Below are positions 60,211 to 64,000 of a stretch of 64,000 nucleotides of DNA, piece by piece (position 1 is the stretch's first letter; each line of letters opens with the position of its first letter). A model generated the notes under the pieces. That model was given only the letters and a program-made list of their open reading frames with translations. It had not been told where the DNA came from and searched no databases. A program made the position numbers and the translations under genes. Source of the DNA: Cryomorphaceae bacterium BACL11 MAG-121001-bin54 (GTDB lineage Bacteria > Bacteroidota > Bacteroidia > Flavobacteriales > BACL11); NCBI GenBank assembly GCA_905182255.1, contig CAJJAH010000002.1, forward strand, positions 1 through 64,000, written 5' to 3'.

Positions 60211-60770
60211 TGATATTACCAATAGTAGCTTTCGGATCAGCAGTTTTAAGAAAAAAATGTTCTAATATTTCCTCAGACTACCCTGAAATTGATACAATTC
60301 TTGCAAATATGTGGGAAACAATGTATGAAGCTAATGGTGTAGGTTTAGCGGCTCCTCAAATTAATAAAGGGATACGCCTTTTTTTAATTGATACAACACC
60401 TTTTTTTGAAGAAGAAAATGAAGAAAATGAGGTAATTGTTAAGCAAGCATTTATAAATGCTAGAATTATTGAAGAATCGGGTGATGAATGGGAATTTAAC
60501 GAGGGCTGTTTGTCTATTCCTGATTTAAGAGAAGATGTTATTAGAAAGTCAATAATTAAGATTGAATATCTTGATGAAAACTTTAAGAAACATATTAAAA
60601 CTTATGATGGTTTAACTGCTAGGGTTATACAACATGAATATGACCATATTAATGGAATTCTTTTTACAGATAAATTAACAGCATTACGTAAAAGAATGAT
60701 TAAAGGAAAACTAATAGATATAAGTAAAGGTAGAGTTAGTGCTAAATATAAAATGCGATTTCCTAGGTGA
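60210..60770 (+). CDS. def: Peptide deformylase
   Basis: GVGLAAPQI, EGCLSIP, QHEYDHINGILF. Confidence 0.97.
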   Translation: MILPIVAFGSAVLRKKCSNISSDYPEIDTILANMWETMYEANGVGLAAPQINKGIRLFLIDTTPFFEEENEENEVIVKQAFINARIIEESGDEWEFNEGCLSIPDLREDVIRKSIIKIEYLDENFKKHIKTYDGLTARVIQHEYDHINGILFTDKLTALRKRMIKGKLIDISKGRVSAKYKMRFPR

Positions 60771-60771
60771 A

Positions 60772-61383
60772 TTATTTTACTAAAACCGTAAGCATCTCTT
60801 GTTTACTAATAAATCCCTTTAATTTATCTCCAGATTTCACAGATCCAACTCCTTCAGGAGTTCCAGTATAAATTAAATCTCCAATTTTTAAAGTGTAAAA
60901 TTTTGATATATAAGAAATAATAAAATCAAAGTTAAAACACATATCTTTACTGTTTCCTATTTGTACTTGTTTTGAATTCTTATGTAAACTAAAAGAAATG
61001 TTATTTAAATCCAAATTTGATTTATCTATAAATACTCTACTAATTTGAGCTGAACCATCAAATCCTTTCGCTTTTTCCCAAGGAAGACCTTTTTTCTTAC
61101 ATTCTTTCTGAATATCTCTTGCAGTAAAATCAATTCCTAACCCAATCTCGGAATAATAGTTGTGTGCAAAACGTTCTTCAATGTGTTTTCCTGCTTTATT
61201 TATTCTAATTACTAATTCGACTTCATAGTGAATGTCATTCGAGAAAAAAGGAATGAAAAATGGGTGCCCCTTGGGCTGTATTGCAGTATTAGGTTTTAGA
61301 AAGAATAAAGGCTCAATAGGTAAAGAATTACCTAATTCCTTAGCATGATTTATGTAATTACGACCAATGCAAATTATTTTCAT
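60772..61383 (-). CDS. Fumarylacetoacetate hydrolase family protein
   Basis: MKIICIGRNYINHAKELGN...DIHYEVELVIRI...GDLIYTGTPEGVG. Confidence 0.93.
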   Translation of the reverse strand: MKIICIGRNYINHAKELGNSLPIEPLFFLKPNTAIQPKGHPFFIPFFSNDIHYEVELVIRINKAGKHIEERFAHNYYSEIGLGIDFTARDIQKECKKKGLPWEKAKGFDGSAQISRVFIDKSNLDLNNISFSLHKNSKQVQIGNSKDMCFNFDFIISYISKFYTLKIGDLIYTGTPEGVGSVKSGDKLKGFISKQEMLTVLVK

Positions 61384-61386
61384 GTG

Positions 61387-61749
61387 TTAATTTTTTAATC
61401 TGTTTCCTTCTTTATCAAAGACCTTATTTATTTCAATTTCAGTTTTCCATATACTTAATCCAAGAGAAATAATAAGAAAACCATAACTGAGTGGAAGAAA
61501 ATCTTCACTAGTGTAGTTTAAAATAATGCCTAAAAGTTGAAATATAATTGTAGCTAAAGAAGCTATAATCATATACTTTGCACTTTCTTTATTTGCAAAT
61601 TCCCAGATATCATTATTACACATACTTGTTGTTGTTCTGTACCCGTAAATAGTGCTGATTTCTTTAGGTTGGTATTTTAAGTAAATAAAACTAAAAAATA
61701 ACATCAAGGGACCGCATGCGAGCTGTCCTGCAATTAAATCAGATGACAT
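61387..61749 (-). CDS. SdpI-like membrane protein
   Basis: TIYGYRTTTSMCNNDIWEFANKESAKYM. Confidence 0.75.
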   Translation of the reverse strand: MSSDLIAGQLACGPLMLFFSFIYLKYQPKEISTIYGYRTTTSMCNNDIWEFANKESAKYMIIASLATIIFQLLGIILNYTSEDFLPLSYGFLIISLGLSIWKTEIEINKVFDKEGNRLKN

Positions 61750-62534
61750 TAGTTTTTAAACTTTTTTTCTAACTTCATTTTTGTTGCAAAATTACGCATT
61801 ACATTTTTTGTGTACAAAGGGAAATCTGCTTGGTTAATCCATGAAAAATATCCAGGATTATCTTTCCATATTTGAGCTAAAGTTACATCACGGTATTTTC
61901 CAAAACTTAGTACTTCTTCTCCTTTATCATTAAAACGAACAAAACCTGCCATATCTGCAAACTTTCCTCCTCTTTGAGAAAATTCTGAAAGAAAGTTAAC
62001 ATCATTTTCTAGTTCATCATATTTATCCAATTGAGCCAATAACACCTCAAATGTTGCTGTTGTATCAGCTTCAGCTGAATGGGCATTGGTTAAGTCTTTA
62101 TCACAGTAAAACTTATAGGCAGCAACTAATGTTCTTTGTTCTAGTTTATGGAATATATTTTGAATGTCTACCGCTTTTCTGTTTTCCATACTAAAATCAA
62201 TTCCTACTCTTAAAAATTCTTCAGCTAGTAAAGGAATATCAAATTTATTAGAATTGAATCCTGCTAAATCACAATTATGAATAAGTTCAAATATTTCTAC
62301 AGCCAATTGATCAAAAGTAGGTTCGTTTGCTATTTTTTCATTAGTTATTCCGTGTATAGCTGTTGTTACTTCAGGAATAGGGATAGTAGGATTTACCAAC
62401 CAAGTTTTACTTTCTTTATTTCCATTTGGGAAAACTTTTAAGATAGATATCTCTACAATTCTATCTTTAGCAACTTGAACTCCAGTTGTCTCCAAATCAA
62501 AGAATACTATAGGTTTTTCTAGTTTTAAATTCAT
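61749..62534 (-). CDS. DnaQ-like 3'-5' exonuclease
   Basis: IVFFDLETTGVQVAKDRIVEIS...HGITNEKI...LAGFNSNKFDIPLL. Confidence 0.92.
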   Translation of the reverse strand: MNLKLEKPIVFFDLETTGVQVAKDRIVEISILKVFPNGNKESKTWLVNPTIPIPEVTTAIHGITNEKIANEPTFDQLAVEIFELIHNCDLAGFNSNKFDIPLLAEEFLRVGIDFSMENRKAVDIQNIFHKLEQRTLVAAYKFYCDKDLTNAHSAEADTTATFEVLLAQLDKYDELENDVNFLSEFSQRGGKFADMAGFVRFNDKGEEVLSFGKYRDVTLAQIWKDNPGYFSWINQADFPLYTKNVMRNFATKMKLEKKFKN

Positions 62535-62547
62535 AATATAAATGTAA

Positions 62548-62575
62548 AAAAGCCTCAAGAAAACTTGAGGCTTTT
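62548..62575 (-). terminator. Hairpin terminator AAAAGCCTCAAG-AAAA-CTTGAGGCTTTT
   Basis: 12-bp perfect stem, downstream of the E2 gene on the minus strand. Confidence 0.8.
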
Positions 62576-62592
62576 GATATTGTTAGTTATAT

Positions 62593-63898
62593 TTAAACAA
62601 TTGTATTTGTATCGAACTGTTCTAAGTAATCAGCAACTCTTCTCACAAACTGACCTCCTAAAGCTCCATCGACAACTCTATGATCATATGACAATGATAA
62701 GAACATCATGTGTCTAATTGCAATAACATCTCCTTCAGTAGTTTCTAATACAACTGGTTTCTTTTTGATGATACCACAAGCTAAAATAGCTACTTGAGGT
62801 TGGTTAATAATAGGAGTCCCCATTAAATTTCCAAAAGTACCCACATTAGTCATGGTGATAGTACCACCTTGAATATCGTCTGGTTTTAACTTTCCGCTTC
62901 TAGCTCTTACAGCTAAATCATTTACTGCTTTAGTAATTCCTACTAAGTTTTTATTTTGCGTTTCTTTAATAACAGGAACAATAAGGTTTCCATCAGGTAG
63001 GGCAGCTGCCATACCGATATTTACATTTTTATGAATATGAATGTTTGTTCCATCTACTGAAACATTAATCATTGGGAAATCCTTAACCGCTCTTGCCATT
63101 GCTTCAATTATAATAGGAGTAAAGGTGATGTTTTGTCCTTCTCTCTTTTTAAAATCAGATTTTACTGAATTTCTCCAGTTTACAATGTTTGTCATATCTG
63201 CTTCAACAAAAGAAGTTATATGTGCTGAAGTTTGTTTTGACATAGTCATGTGAGCAGAAATTAACTTTCTCATTCTGTCCATTTCAACAATCTCAGTACC
63301 ACCCGTATTAGGAATATTTACTGGAGTTGGTGTTGGTGCAGTAGGCGTAGTTTTTTTAGCTTCTACTTTAGCAGGAGTTATTGTTGGAGCTGCTGTTCCT
63401 CTAGTTTTTAAATAAGTAATCATATCTGATTTTGTAACTCTACCATCTTTACCATTTCCAGGAATAGTTTCTAATTCAACCATTTCAATTCCCTCTTCAG
63501 AAGCCATACTTCTTACTAATGGAGAGTAGAATCTATCTCCTTCATTAGTTATAGTTAGTTGGATTATTTTGGCGCTAATTATAGTTGCTGCCTTCTCAAC
63601 TACTGCAGTTGCAGTAGGTGTTGCAGTTTCTACTGATACAGGAGTACTCATCTCCACCTTCAGTTTCTAATATAGCAAATGGTTCACCAACTTGTACAAC
63701 ATCATCCGCTTCAAATAATTTTTCTACTAATTTTCCTTCATGAGTAGATGGTACTTCAGAATCTACTTTATCAGTAGCTATCTCAACAATAGTTTCGTCT
63801 AACTCTATCATTTCACCAACCTCCTTAGCCCATGTAATTATAGTTGCTTCCGAAACACTTTCTCCCATTTTGGGCATAATCAATTCTACTCTAGCCAT
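62593..63898 (-). CDS. 2-oxo acid dehydrogenase E2 (dihydrolipoyl acyltransferase), apparently split by a frameshift near 63650
   Basis: Lipoyl domain in one frame (VELIMPKMGESVSEATI...ETIVEIATDKVDSEVPS); E3-binding and catalytic domains in another (LSYDHRVVDGALGGQFV). Confidence 0.85.
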
Positions 63899-64000
63899 AG
63901 TCTTATTTATTTTTGGCAAAATTAAGAAAAGTAAATAAATTGCAACTATTTTGCTAAAGAGTTTTCATAAGGCATTCTACTAGATAGAGCAGTGCCTAAA

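Overview
The window is low-GC Bacteroidetes (Flavobacteriales-like) chromosome. It splits into two regions. (1) About 1-17,000 is an accessory region. It contains secreted/T9SS cargo proteins and lipoproteins that share near-identical signal-peptide and C-terminal modules, a methyltransferase, a patatin and a RibD/DHFR-like gene. Six co-oriented ~60-bp structured repeats (AAACCCACTCA..TGAGTGGGTTT-N-GGTGGGCC-NNNN-GGTCCTAAGTTCGAAC) separate these genes in a cassette-like pattern. The region also holds gene relics, frameshifted genes and an SPFH/TerB-like/DUF4339 module. (2) About 17,700-64,000 is an ordinary core region: gapdh, dapF, multihaem cytochrome, mltG, phosphoglucomutase, yaaA, surE, lpxB, rlmF, ftcD, queE, OmpA, OstA, purA, fur, relA/spoT, glyA, guaB, SurA-like PPIases, moxR, def, FAH, dnaQ-like and 2-oxoacid dehydrogenase E2. 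The most notable signals are the repeat-delimited gene array, in which each repeat read on the minus strand resembles a tRNA 3' end plus terminator, and the mosaic signal-peptide/CTD reuse with a ~3.2-kb module bounded by CTD-derived direct repeats. No rRNA, complete tRNA, CRISPR array or complete transposase was recognised by eye.
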